Shown here in pieces: positions 7,928 through 16,573 of a DNA stretch of 33,898 nt (within the stretch, counting starts at the first letter, position 1; each line of letters starts with the position of its first letter). Made by a program: the position numbers and the translations under genes. A model generated the notes under the pieces. The model saw only the letters and a program-made list of their open reading frames with translations. It did not search any database and was not told the origin of the DNA. The DNA comes from Solidesulfovibrio magneticus str. Maddingley MBC34 (GTDB lineage Bacteria; Desulfobacterota; Desulfovibrionia; Desulfovibrionales; Desulfovibrionaceae): contig ALAO01000215.1 in NCBI GenBank assembly GCA_000307955.1, positions 1 through 33,898 of the forward strand. The letters are read 5' to 3'.

Positions 7928-8272
7928 ATGAGCGAAGGGTTGCAGCTTGATCTGAAGAAGCCCCTGGACAAGATGACGGCCAAGGAACTGCGCGAGCTGG
8001 TGCTCAAGCAGATTCCGCAGGTGACCGGCGCTTCTGGCCTGGGCAAGGACGAACTTCTGGTGCAGATCAAGGAAGTTCTGGGCATTGGCGGCGAGGATGG
8101 ACCGAAGGTTTCCCCGTACAAGACGAAGATCCTGTCGATGAAGGGCAAGATGCGTTCGTTGCGCGCGGCGCGGACCGAGGTTTCGGGCGATGGTTCCCGG
8201 AAGCAGAAGGAAATCCTGCGTCGTCAGATCAACAAGCTGAAAAAGCGCACCCGTCGTCTGGCCAAGGCCTAG
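7928..8272 (+). CDS. Small Rho-N/SAP-like domain protein
   Basis: A 114-residue basic protein. Its N-terminal part (about 11-50: PLDKMTAKELRELVLKQI, then SGLGKDELLVQIKEVLGI) has the two-helix pattern of Rho N-terminal/SAP domains, which bind nucleic acids. The C-terminal half is rich in Lys and Arg (KQKEILRRQINKLKKRTRRLAKA) and likely helical. ATG 7928 follows TTGGAGG (GGAGG 7918-7922). It lies 41 bp after the DUF721 gene and about 70 bp before the tRNA pair. A role in RNA handling is an inference from composition and domain type. Confidence 0.7.
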   Translation: MSEGLQLDLKKPLDKMTAKELRELVLKQIPQVTGASGLGKDELLVQIKEVLGIGGEDGPKVSPYKTKILSMKGKMRSLRAARTEVSGDGSRKQKEILRRQINKLKKRTRRLAKA

Positions 8273-8300
8273 GGTTCGCCGAGAAAGTTTGAAAAAGTTC

Positions 8301-8329
8301 TTGACGGGGAGCCGGGATCGGAGTAGAAC
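8301..8329 (+). promoter_or_regulatory. Sigma-70 promoter of the tRNA-Gln/tRNA-Glu unit
   Basis: TTGACG (8301-8306) and TAGAAC (8324-8329) are separated by 17 bp. Transcription would begin about 8336, ten bases before the tRNA-Gln 5' end. Confidence 0.7.
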
Positions 8330-8345
8330 ACTGCTTCTTGGCTGC

Positions 8346-8419
8346 TGGGGGATCGTCTAGCGGCAGGACTGTGGACTCTGACTCCACCAACCTAGGTTCG
8401 AATCCTAGTCCCCCAGCCA
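8346..8419 (+). tRNA. tRNA-Gln (anticodon CTG)
   Basis: The acceptor stem pairs TGGGGGA with TCCCCCA. The D arm carries the TAGCGGCAGGA loop. The anticodon stem GTGGA/TCCAC closes the loop CTCTGAC, giving CTG (8378-8380). The T arm is CCTAG-GTTCGAAT-CCTAG-like. A discriminator G and an encoded CCA end the gene. Confidence 0.96.
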
Positions 8420-8431
8420 AGAAAAAGAAAC

Positions 8432-8509
8432 GTCCCCATCGTCTAGCCTGGTCCAGGACATCGGCCTTTCACGCCGGTAACAGGGGTTCAAATCCCCTTG
8501 GGGACGCCA
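8432..8509 (+). tRNA. tRNA-Glu (anticodon TTC)
   Basis: The acceptor stem pairs GTCCCCA with TGGGGAC. The anticodon loop CTTTCAC gives TTC (8468-8470) on a TCGGC/GCCGG stem. The T loop is GTTCAAATC, and the CCA is encoded. It lies 12 nt after tRNA-Gln in the same transcript. The accessory block begins just after its terminator. Confidence 0.96.
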
Positions 8510-8517
8510 AGCAAATC

Positions 8518-8550
8518 AAAGGGTTATCCGAAAGGATAGCCCTTTTTTTT
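8518..8550 (+). terminator. Intrinsic terminator after tRNA-Glu
   Basis: AAAGGGTTATCC pairs with GGATAGCCCTTT (one internal T-G pair) around a GAAA tetraloop, followed by eight T residues (8543-8550). This is a textbook rho-independent terminator. Confidence 0.93.
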
Positions 8551-9016
8551 GTTGTGGACACAAAATCGGCACATTTTTCAATATCCCGCCGGTGTCCCGG
8601 GGAAATTGTCCAACATATTAGTGGGCTGGGAGCGCTACTGATAAATCTGCCGTGAGCCAGGGTTATAATTCGTGTGGTGCGCTTGAATATCTCGCGTATT
8701 GGCCCGTTCTATCGGGCTCATCGGATGAACTGAGTCATCTCGTTGGTGTGCTCGTTTTGTTGGGCAGAGTGTTCGCCCCTGGATGACATCACCAGGGCCC
8801 TAACAATACCCATACACGGGGTTTTGTCGGAGAAGCACGTAATCGATCCGATTCGATCCTGTCAGGCTTTTTCGGGTTGATTTGGGCTATTGGGTGTTCA
8901 ACCTATGGGGTGAGTTCGGGCGCCTGCACCCCGTGAGTGGCTGTAGCGCAAACTGCCCTTATATTCTTGTGCCGATTTTTTGCCAGGGTGAGGGCTGACT
9001 GGCGGGGAATAGGTCG
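8551..9016. other. Intergenic region after the tRNA pair, no gene recognised
   Basis: This 466-bp stretch has mixed composition and no credible coding frame. A small CCTGG...CCAGG inverted repeat lies near 8779-8797. I looked for a duplicated tRNA-Glu 3' end and for integrase similarity and saw neither. It marks the boundary between the housekeeping block and the accessory block, and is probably decayed DNA. Confidence 0.5.
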
Positions 9017-12000
9017 TCAGTCCTTGAACTGGCGAGAATCGACCGAGGCTTTGCGCTCGAGCTTGGACCACCCCATCTCTCTGCCGCGAAGGGATGCCAG
9101 AAATGTACGCAGTGCGACGACGTACATGAGCTGACGGTAAATGAAGCGCTGCGGCACAAGCCATGCAAGCAGGCGCTTATCCTCGTTGCGTTCCAGTAGA
9201 AAGGCAATTACGCCGGCCAGGATGTCGGCGACCATGAACAGGGCGTAATAAAATAACATTTTGAAGAGAGAGTCCGGTGTCCAACTCGACGGGTGCCACA
9301 TCCACGTGATTCCCGAGACCAGGCATGTGTAGGCCAGCCATAAATCCATGATTGGTGAAATGAGCTGAAAAAATATCTGGTAGATCCAGATATTAGGCAG
9401 ACCGCAAAAGCCGAGCAAGCCGTAGCGCGGACGCAGAAGAGCGTCCTTGTGCTTCCAGGCCACCTGAAGGGTGCCGAACATCCAACGGAAGCGCTGACGC
9501 AGGAAACCGCGCATGGTGTCCGGCGCTTCCGTCAGCGCCATGGCCCGCTCCTCATAGGCGACCACATGCCCCATACGTTCGATGCGGATGGTCAGGTCGG
9601 CGTCTTCGGCCAGCGTGTCGTCCGAGAACCCTCCCGCCGCCTCCAACACGTCGCGCCGCCAGGCTCCCACGGCGCCGGGCACCACGGTGACGCTGTCCAG
9701 GATGGTCAGGGCACGGCGGTCGAGATTCTGGCTGATCACGTATTCCAGCGCCTGGCAATTGGTCAGAAAATTGATGCGATTGCCGACTTTTGCGTTGCCG
9801 GCCACGGCCCCGATGCGAGGATCGGCGAACCAGGCGGCCAGGTAGACGATGGTGTCCCGGGTGAAGACCGTGTCTGCGTCCAAGGTCACCACGATGTCCG
9901 CATTGGTAAGGGAAATTCCGTAGTTGAGGGCTGCGGGTTTGCCGCTGTTGGGCTGGGTGACGACCGTAACGAGCTTTTCGTCGGCAAAGGCTTCGCGCAA
10001 GAGCGCATACGTATTGTCGCTGGAGCCGTCGTCCACCACGATGATTTCGAAGGCTGCGGGGTGCTGACAGGCCAGCAGCGATTGCACGGTCTGCAGGACG
10101 ACCTTGTCCTCGTTATAGGCCGGCACCACGACCGCCACGGAAAAGTCCAAGGCTTGGTCAGCGGCCGGTCTGCGCCGGCCCATGGCCTTTTCCGCCACCG
10201 CCAGGACGACGAGGATGCACAAGCGGGCGAGGCCGAGGAGCGTGCCGATGACGAAAAGCCACTGGAGCCCCGCCGACCAGGCGAAAAGCAGGAAAAAACC
10301 GATGCGCTGGCCAAGCGCCACCAGCGGGTTTTCCCCCTTGACCTCGGGCATGATGGTGTCGCGGTTTTGGCCGAGAAGATCGGAAACGGTGGCGAATCGG
10401 TAGCCCTTGGCCTGGAGCGTTTCGAGAATCCGGGGGAGGGCGGCGACGGTCTGGGAGCGATCCCCCCCGCCGTCATGCAGCAAAATGACGTTGCCTTCTT
10501 CAGAGTCGGCTTGGCGCACGGTCTCGTTGACAATGGCGTCCACGCCCGGCCGGCTCCAGTCGTTGGGGTCGATGCGCATGCCGACGAAGACGTACCCCTG
10601 TTTGCCGAGGTATTCGAGCGGTTTGACCTGGTCCTGGGTTTCTGGCTCGCTGTCCTCGCCGTACGGGGAGCGAAAAAGGTGGGTCCGACAGCCAAGCACG
10701 CTCTCGAAAAGCCGTTGCGTCGCCGAAACTTCGAGCCCAAGCTGCGTGAGGGAAACGTCCGCGATGTTGGGGTGGGTGAACGTATGGTTGCCGATGTCGT
10801 GGCCTTCGGCGTACAGGCGTTGCAAGAGTTCCGGGTTCTTTTCGGCGTTGCCGCCAATGACGAAAAAGGTGGCTTTGACGCCGGCCTTGTGCAAGATGTC
10901 CAGGATTTTAGGCGTATATGTCGGATCAGGCCCATCGTCAAAAGTCAAGGCCACGGTCTTGGGCGTGAAGCCGTGGCGTTCGATGACATACGGGGAAGGG
11001 TACTCCTCGAAGCGTTCGCCGGCGATGAATCCCGTCTTGGCGTCATAGGTCACGGCGCGCCGGCCGAGGCTTGGCGTCTGGGCGATGCGCAGGATTTCGC
11101 CCTTGCCCTCGTAGTCCAGGTCATAATCGAACCGAATGACTTCCAGGCGCTTGGCGGTTTCCGCGCCGAGACTCCAGTCCACGCCGAAGAAGGTCCAGAT
11201 GGACGGGTCCTCGCCGCCGAGTCGCCACAGCGCGAAACCGGCGGGCGATAGCGGCATGGCCGAGGCCATGGCGTTGAAAACCGTGGTCGCGTCCATGAGC
11301 CAGACCTCGTGGTCGAAATCCTTCTCGTCTTGATAGTGGAAATGCGGATTGAGCGAAGTCGGGTCCATGCTGATGGTCGATTCGGATTCCTTGGCCGTCA
11401 GCACCGCCTCTTCGAAGGTGTTCTCTGCAGCCGGTTTCCCCTTGGGCCAGTCGTAGGCGTAACTGCCCAGGGCCACAACCAGTTTGCCGGCCGGTATGTC
11501 GGCCGCCCGGTCGCGCAGGGCCTTCAGGTACCAGCGCAGGCTGGCGATGGGACCCGGCTTGCCGGTTGCCCAGTGCTCGTCATAAGCCATGACGATGACC
11601 TGATCGACCTGCTCGGCGACGGCACGGTAGGGAAAGACCGGGTCTGCGGCGGGCACGTTTACGGAGACGGCGAACTTTTCGGCGTGGAAGGCGGCCGCGA
11701 GTTCGGTGACAAATCGCAAGTAATTTTTCAGGGCGGTAGGCGGGATGTCCTCGAAGTCGAGGCTTACGCCGGCCAGGCGGTTGCCGCGGACATACTCGAG
11801 CAGCGCGCTCACGAGCCGGGTTCGGGCCTCGGGTTTGGCCACCGCCTGGGCCACGAGATCGCCTCGCCAAGTCATGTCGATGAAGTTGTTGACAAGCGGC
11901 ATGACGGGCAGGCCCGGGCGGGTGGACTGGATAAAGCGCAGGACTTCGCGTGTCTTGTCCGGGTTGTCTTCGCGGATGGCTCCGTCGCCGCTAACGAGAT

Positions 12001-12436
12001 GCAGCCATTCGGGAATGAGGATATCCAGGTTGCCGATATTTTTTTTGAGCGAACTCAAGCTCGCGTCGTCCCAGTTGACGAAAAAGCCGATGGCCTTGTT
12101 GGCGTAGGGCTGCGTCGAGACATCGCGGGCGGGCAGCGGATGGCGGCGTGACGCCTTGATCTCTTTGGCCAGGGTGCGCTTGAGCTTGGACAGTCGAGCG
12201 TCTGTTGCGGTCGCTGTTTCCAGGGGAGCCGGAGGGCTGGTGTGGTTGGGGTGCGGCAGAAACCGGGCCGACGGCAGGGAGAGGGAGTCCAGGGCCGGGT
12301 TGACCAATACGCTGCCGACAAGCACGAAAAGCGCGGCGGAAACCAGCCCCGCCGCCAGGAACGCCCCGGCCTTGACTTTCGGCCAACGCTTGTTGTTGGG
12401 GTCAAAAAAGACCGGACGTTTTGTGGAAATCGGCAC
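9017..12436 (-). CDS. Trimodular GH18-like hydrolase / NodB polysaccharide deacetylase / GT2 synthase
   Basis: One 1139-residue polypeptide carries three enzyme modules. After an N-terminal membrane helix (about 23-45) comes a GH18-like TIM-barrel (about 113-430) with LDFE at 226-229, where Glu229 would be the acid/base. A NodB deacetylase follows (about 490-690): TFDDGP at 498-503, the metal-binding GNHTFTH with His551 and His555, RSPYG at 589-593, and LLHDGG at 652-657. A membrane segment (712-746) leads to a processive GT2 domain: VVPAYNE at 769-775, DDG at 802-804, DAD at 853-855, EDAD at 944-947 and QRFRW at 981-985. C-terminal membrane helices follow (1010-1080). The first two modules should face the periplasm and the GT2 the cytoplasm. 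It likely makes, deacetylates and trims an N-acetylglucosamine-type polymer, resembling PgaB plus PgaC functions in one chain. Start is GTG at 12436, with no strong ribosome-binding site and an in-frame stop eight codons upstream. Confidence 0.88.
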   Translation of the reverse strand: MPISTKRPVFFDPNNKRWPKVKAGAFLAAGLVSAALFVLVGSVLVNPALDSLSLPSARFLPHPNHTSPPAPLETATATDARLSKLKRTLAKEIKASRRHPLPARDVSTQPYANKAIGFFVNWDDASLSSLKKNIGNLDILIPEWLHLVSGDGAIREDNPDKTREVLRFIQSTRPGLPVMPLVNNFIDMTWRGDLVAQAVAKPEARTRLVSALLEYVRGNRLAGVSLDFEDIPPTALKNYLRFVTELAAAFHAEKFAVSVNVPAADPVFPYRAVAEQVDQVIVMAYDEHWATGKPGPIASLRWYLKALRDRAADIPAGKLVVALGSYAYDWPKGKPAAENTFEEAVLTAKESESTISMDPTSLNPHFHYQDEKDFDHEVWLMDATTVFNAMASAMPLSPAGFALWRLGGEDPSIWTFFGVDWSLGAETAKRLEVIRFDYDLDYEGKGEILRIAQTPSLGRRAVTYDAKTGFIAGERFEEYPSPYVIERHGFTPKTVALTFDDGPDPTYTPKILDILHKAGVKATFFVIGGNAEKNPELLQRLYAEGHDIGNHTFTHPNIADVSLTQLGLEVSATQRLFESVLGCRTHLFRSPYGEDSEPETQDQVKPLEYLGKQGYVFVGMRIDPNDWSRPGVDAIVNETVRQADSEEGNVILLHDGGGDRSQTVAALPRILETLQAKGYRFATVSDLLGQNRDTIMPEVKGENPLVALGQRIGFFLLFAWSAGLQWLFVIGTLLGLARLCILVVLAVAEKAMGRRRPAADQALDFSVAVVVPAYNEDKVVLQTVQSLLACQHPAAFEIIVVDDGSSDNTYALLREAFADEKLVTVVTQPNSGKPAALNYGISLTNADIVVTLDADTVFTRDTIVYLAAWFADPRIGAVAGNAKVGNRINFLTNCQALEYVISQNLDRRALTILDSVTVVPGAVGAWRRDVLEAAGGFSDDTLAEDADLTIRIERMGHVVAYEERAMALTEAPDTMRGFLRQRFRWMFGTLQVAWKHKDALLRPRYGLLGFCGLPNIWIYQIFFQLISPIMDLWLAYTCLVSGITWMWHPSSWTPDSLFKMLFYYALFMVADILAGVIAFLLERNEDKRLLAWLVPQRFIYRQLMYVVALRTFLASLRGREMGWSKLERKASVDSRQFKD

Positions 12437-12495
12437 CGTGGGCTCGGCTGGTTAAATGACCGGGGAGGCGCAGGCGAAGGCCCGCCTCGGCCCCA

Positions 12496-12523
12496 ATCAT
12501 AATCCCGAAGGCCGAAAGAGCAA
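12496..12523 (-). promoter_or_regulatory. Candidate promoter of the trimodular enzyme gene
   Basis: On the minus strand TTGCTC (complement of 12518-12523) and TATGAT (complement of 12496-12501) lie 16 bp apart, giving a 5' leader of about 50 nt to the GTG start. The site borders the transposase remnant upstream. Confidence 0.4.
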
Positions 12524-12594
12524 GGGCGTACCGCTTAAGCCGTTGCCGCTTGAATGTCTTTTCGCGGCCTGAGTCGGCAGGCGGCATTCCTTCA

Positions 12595-12850
12595 TGGCCC
12601 AGGCCTTGGCCACCGCCTGACCCACATGCTGCATGATGTGGAAAAGGTTGTGGACGATCTTATGCGCCGCATCGGGCACGTGTTTGATCATGGCCTTGAA
12701 GTACGGTTCCCACATGTCCATGACCACGGCCCGGATGCGTTCGAGTTGCTGCGCCGTGAATTGCTGGGAATAGCCCTCAAGGCGCTCGTCTCCGGCCGTC
12801 GGCCGCTTGGGGGACACGCCCGCCGCCCAGTCGGAAAATGCCCCAAGTCG
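12595..12850 (-). pseudogene. ISL3-family transposase remnant
   Basis: The minus strand encodes a stretch with FSDWAAG, then SPKRPTAGDERLEGYSQQF and VVMDMWEPYFKAMIKHVPDA, then KIVHNLFHIMQHVGQAV. This is the central DDE region of ISL3-type transposases. Only about 80 residues are recognisable. The aspartate normally found in the D-x-FH motif is Asn here, and both ends dissolve into unrelated sequence, so the element is dead. No terminal inverted repeats were recognised. It sits directly upstream of the trimodular enzyme gene. Confidence 0.7.
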
Positions 12851-13028
12851 ACAATCTCTCCGGGCGTCTTAGTCATAACGGTGGACACTTGAAGCGCCCT
12901 CTTTTAAAGGGGTTGGGGAGCGTACTCCATGCGCACTGGCTTGTGCGCGGAAACGGGCTGCTCGATTTGGAGCGTGCGCGAATGCTCATGTGCAGAAAGT
13001 CATCCTGTAGAATAGGGCCATTGCCTTT
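12851..13028. other. Intergenic sequence before the small membrane protein gene
   Basis: Together with the transposase remnant this gives almost 600 bp between the divergent genes starting at 12436 and 13029. No further gene is supported. The base composition becomes more A+T-rich toward 13029. Confidence 0.35.
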
Positions 13029-13625
13029 ATGTGTAAAGTAAGTCATGGGAAATTGAACCTTGTCGCTTTTTCCGTCGCGTATGCGGTTTGGATGCTGTTC
13101 TTGTTCTTGGCATCCCTTAAGGGACCGGCGCCGTCGGGAGAAGCGGATACTAAGGCTAGCGTGCTGCTTTTGACAAACACACGTACTGCTCTAACCCAAT
13201 TTCAACAGATGTCTGGTGCCTACCCGCAAACGTTTGGAAATTGGATTTTCCTGAAAGAAGACGACATTGATACAGTCATAATTGATCCAGGCAGCTTTGC
13301 TCGCGTTGTTGACAAGTCTGCGGTTCTTGCAAACCAAACGAAGGGCATTATTTATCGAAGCGATGGCCTGGATTTCAAACTTCTTTTTATTCATCCCAAA
13401 GACATGAACGACATCAGGCAGGTTCACCCCCTTTTGGTTGATCCTGTCCGAACTGCCTATAGCAGAGCCATGCTTTTCGGTGGGTGGGAAGCAAAATCCG
13501 CATCCGAAGTGTGGGTCGCAAAAATGTTGAATCCAATGATCAAGGAAGATCCATACATCCGTAATCCTTTATTTGGGGTGAGTTGGGGCTGGGGTTTTTG
13601 GACAGACAGAGCGTTGTTATGGTGA
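13029..13625 (+). CDS. Small membrane-anchored protein of unknown function
   Basis: This 198-residue protein has one N-terminal hydrophobic segment (about 9-28, VAFSVAYAVWMLFLFLASL) after a short basic start and is otherwise soluble. After the helix, LLLTNTRTALTQFQQMSGAYP is loosely reminiscent of pseudopilins, where an amphipathic helix is followed by a YP-type motif, but there is no prepilin peptidase site. No function can be assigned. The first possible start after an in-frame stop is ATG 13029, without a clear ribosome-binding site. The 3' end overlaps the following glycosyltransferase gene, so the pair is probably co-translated. Codon usage is clearly less GC-rich than in the housekeeping genes. 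Confidence 0.65.
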   Translation: MCKVSHGKLNLVAFSVAYAVWMLFLFLASLKGPAPSGEADTKASVLLLTNTRTALTQFQQMSGAYPQTFGNWIFLKEDDIDTVIIDPGSFARVVDKSAVLANQTKGIIYRSDGLDFKLLFIHPKDMNDIRQVHPLLVDPVRTAYSRAMLFGGWEAKSASEVWVAKMLNPMIKEDPYIRNPLFGVSWGWGFWTDRALLW

Positions 13626-15970
13626 TGTATTCCGTTGACCAAGCCGCGGCGGCCGTTATCAAGGGTTTGGGAGAAGTCTTTCATAGTATTTGGCAGGCGA
13701 CTCCGACGTGGGACTTCCTCATTGCTGTTGCGCTCTTGTTGGCTATCTGGGACGTCACGCGAAGGACCATTGACCCCACGACCCGCGTCACGACGCAGGC
13801 TACTGGCTGTTGCGGGGATGTGTTCTGTTGGTTGATTTTAGGTGTTATCACTTTTGTAGGTCTTTGCCTGCGGATATATGCTCCACACTCCTTGCCCTAT
13901 TGGTGGGATGAGTTGTTGGCGGTATGGCTGGGGCAAGCTCCCATCCCCACCATGCTGCGCTCGTTGTTCTCTCCCGAGGCAGCGGCCAGCGACTTCACGC
14001 CGCCTTTGTTTTACACGCTGCTGCACGCTTGGATTTATCTGTTCGGCGAGGCGGAAAGTTCGACCAGGACATTTACGGCTTTGCTGTCAACAGTTTCAAT
14101 TCCATTGACCTGCCTGGTTGGGCGCCGCTTGTTTTCTTGGCCTGTAGGCTTGACGGCGTCTTTTCTCTTGAGTTTTTCTCCCTCAGCGATTTTTTATGCA
14201 CAACAGGTCAGATGTTACGCGTTGTTGAGCGCGTTAGCCTTGACTGTAATCTATTATGCCATAAAAATCACAGTAAAATTCAAAATAGCGGATGCGATCT
14301 GGCTGACCTTTTGGGGCACGGCATTCTTGTATACCCACTATGTTGCTTCGTGGCTTTGGTTAGGAATTGCCATGGCGGTTTTTGCGACAGTATATGGAAC
14401 CAAAGCGCATCAATTTCTGGCTGGCAGCATGGTGGCTCGGTATCGTCTGCGCGTCGGAAGCTTGTTTGTCGCGGCAGCTGCATTGGGATTGGCTGCCATG
14501 TGTCCATTTTTTCATCCGACTTCCATCGACGCCTTGCGTGAACTCACCCCAGTTGTCGTTGTTGCTGTCGCAACGATCATGATTCTTGTCAGCGTAGCCG
14601 CTCCCGGCGAGCAATCGCCCGGGCGACATGCCCTGGTTGGCACGGTCCTAGCCTTCGTGTTGCCTGCTCTCTTGTTGAGCCTGTGGATGCTCCCGTCCGG
14701 TGTGATACAAGTGGTGGGAGGAGCCGGAACCAGAATTCCGGGCAGTTACGGATTTCCTGAGTTTTCAAAGTTGCTCGCCGAGTTTTCCGGGCCGCAGGCG
14801 TTTCTGGACAAAAGCGCTCAAGGGCTTGGGGTGTTCATGCTGCTGTCCGGGTTGTTTTTCGCCAGTTCCCTTTACCCGGCTTCCGCTGTTCTTTTGTTGG
14901 GTTGGGTCGGTTTCCCGATGGCTTTTGCCATGGCCGTGCAAAACCCTTCCATGAACCTCGTGCGCTATCTTATTGCCACCTTGCCTGGCGTGTTGCTTCT
15001 GATGGCGTTGGCGATATGCGAGTCCTGGCAGGCGATCATCAATATGTTCGCTTGGTTTGGTATAAGGGGCTTCGCTGGCTGGTCTGTGCGCCTGCGGCTG
15101 CCTGTTCTTGTTCCATTGTTTCTGGTTGCGGCAATATTTGGTTACAGAAACTATTGCTCTATACAGTTTCCGACTGTAAGAGCTAACTTTGAAAATTATT
15201 CGGCTGTTGCTTCGCATATAAACGAGCAGAAAAGTTTCTTTCTTGTCAGTGAATCACATAATTTAGTAAGGGCTGTCTCCTGGTACCTTGGTCGGATGGG
15301 AAGAGAGTCCGTTCCTATTTCTATGCATAGTCCACGTATCAATATGGCAAATATCTTCTTGGATGGGAGGTTTTGGCACGAACAGGGCCGCGCGGTGTTG
15401 GATGCTGTGAATTGCTCAGTTTTGCCGCATGATTATGGGGAAATAGCGTTGTCCTCCTCAGGGCCTTACACCTCCCAAGCCATAACGGGACAGGCTGCTG
15501 GCCCAGGTGAAGAACAATTCGACCTGGGGGTAGACGCCTTTCGCAGAGGGGTGGCAGGTGGATCCAACGTGGCCCTTACTTATGATCAAGAGGGAGGCTT
15601 GGTCCCTTTATTTAAAAAATATCCTGGCGAGGCGTGGATGCAGCTAGAGGCGAAAGGGGGCATCGCTTGTCGCGGCCTGCTCGATGCAAACGTCATCGTG
15701 GCCGGCCCGGCTAGCCGTGTGCAAATTGAAGTCAAAGAACCTGGAAGTGTTGCGCCGCTGGCCAAAATAGAATTCAGGCAGAAGGGGACAAAGCAGGTGC
15801 TCGTAGGTGCGTCAGAACCGTCTTCTGGAATTGTATCGTTCAAAATGCCACCCGTAACCAGCAAGAGAGTTCTGGAGCTGCATGTTTTGATTGAGGACGA
15901 TAATTCCGGCGTCATATATTCCAGTAATGCAGTGCTGCGCTCCGTAGCGGTGCACTTAGAACCTTTGTAG
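13619..15970 (+). CDS. GT-C/PMT-type membrane glycosyltransferase with C-terminal extracytoplasmic domain
   Basis: The product has about 783 residues. The N-terminal two thirds are polytopic, with many hydrophobic helices. The first large loop has RIYAPHSLPYWWDELLAVW, containing the Asp-Glu pair of PMT/ArnT-like GT-C enzymes, followed by TPPLFYTLLHAWIYLFGE and FYAQQVRCYALLSAL, typical of the PMT_2 family. Such enzymes transfer sugars from polyprenyl-phosphate carriers on the outer face of the inner membrane. The last 250 residues are non-membranous and probably periplasmic, ending in a beta-rich segment. Start is uncertain: ATG 13619 overlaps the upstream stop by 7 bp, and ATG 13625 is possible. 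The acceptor is unknown. Composition is A+T-rich relative to the flanks of the window. Confidence 0.8.
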   Translation: MVMYSVDQAAAAVIKGLGEVFHSIWQATPTWDFLIAVALLLAIWDVTRRTIDPTTRVTTQATGCCGDVFCWLILGVITFVGLCLRIYAPHSLPYWWDELLAVWLGQAPIPTMLRSLFSPEAAASDFTPPLFYTLLHAWIYLFGEAESSTRTFTALLSTVSIPLTCLVGRRLFSWPVGLTASFLLSFSPSAIFYAQQVRCYALLSALALTVIYYAIKITVKFKIADAIWLTFWGTAFLYTHYVASWLWLGIAMAVFATVYGTKAHQFLAGSMVARYRLRVGSLFVAAAALGLAAMCPFFHPTSIDALRELTPVVVVAVATIMILVSVAAPGEQSPGRHALVGTVLAFVLPALLLSLWMLPSGVIQVVGGAGTRIPGSYGFPEFSKLLAEFSGPQAFLDKSAQGLGVFMLLSGLFFASSLYPASAVLLLGWVGFPMAFAMAVQNPSMNLVRYLIATLPGVLLLMALAICESWQAIINMFAWFGIRGFAGWSVRLRLPVLVPLFLVAAIFGYRNYCSIQFPTVRANFENYSAVASHINEQKSFFLVSESHNLVRAVSWYLGRMGRESVPISMHSPRINMANIFLDGRFWHEQGRAVLDAVNCSVLPHDYGEIALSSSGPYTSQAITGQAAGPGEEQFDLGVDAFRRGVAGGSNVALTYDQEGGLVPLFKKYPGEAWMQLEAKGGIACRGLLDANVIVAGPASRVQIEVKEPGSVAPLAKIEFRQKGTKQVLVGASEPSSGIVSFKMPPVTSKRVLELHVLIEDDNSGVIYSSNAVLRSVAVHLEPL

Positions 15971-16324
15971 GATTAAAGTCATTGTCTGATATCGCTTCCA
16001 TCCACTCCTCGGAGTCGTCTGGGCTTGTCAAACGAAATATGCGAAACGATACTCCTGGGCCGCTAAACGGTTTTGCACTCAGGGAATGCAATGCCGTAAG
16101 CCTGCTGCGGGGACTTCGAACCCTGCCTTGATCTCCCTTCGGGCGAGGCTGGCAGGTCGGCGACCATGCCGGGCTCTCATGTGCAAGTACAAATATAGGA
16201 CATGTTGACCTTTAAGAGTATACAGAAGGCTGTCCCACGAACTGTTATTCGAGTGATGCATTACCATTCATCCCGTGACCGAGGTCAAAAGGGGCTCAGG
16301 AGCCCGGATGTCGGTGTGATTTAT
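15971..16324. other. Intergenic region, no intact gene
   Basis: About 350 bp between the first GT-C gene and the transposase remnant. No coding frame is convincing, and no terminator hairpin with a T-run was seen. The sequence is likely decayed. Confidence 0.4.
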
Positions 16325-16573
16325 TCAAGCTGCATGTATTGCGCTTGCTTTTGACTGGTGGACTAACTGCGGACATAACCCAAGCTCATGTCTTGATTGA
16401 TGCATTTGAGGCCTTGGCGATTGTGGCTGACAAAGGATGCTATCCAACACGTTGATTGTCAGCATTGCTCCTCCGAAACGCTGCGGCGGTCATCCCCAGC
16501 CGGAGAAGCCGCATTATTGGAGCAAGAATACGGCTATTGTGAACTGACCCTAGCGCCTAACCGGAAAGAAGTG
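16325..16573 (+). pseudogene. IS5-family transposase remnant
   Basis: The frame beginning near 16351 reads LTGGLTADITQAHVLIDAFEA and then LAIVADKGCYPTR before a stop. After a further stretch it continues with AAAVIPSRRSR. These are the LTGG, ADKGYD and VIP-x-R-x-x-R blocks of IS5-type DDE transposases, including the second catalytic Asp in ADKG. Frameshifts and stops interrupt it, and neither the N-terminal third nor the C-terminal DDE glutamate region is recognisable. It runs into the start of the next glycosyltransferase gene. Confidence 0.72.
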
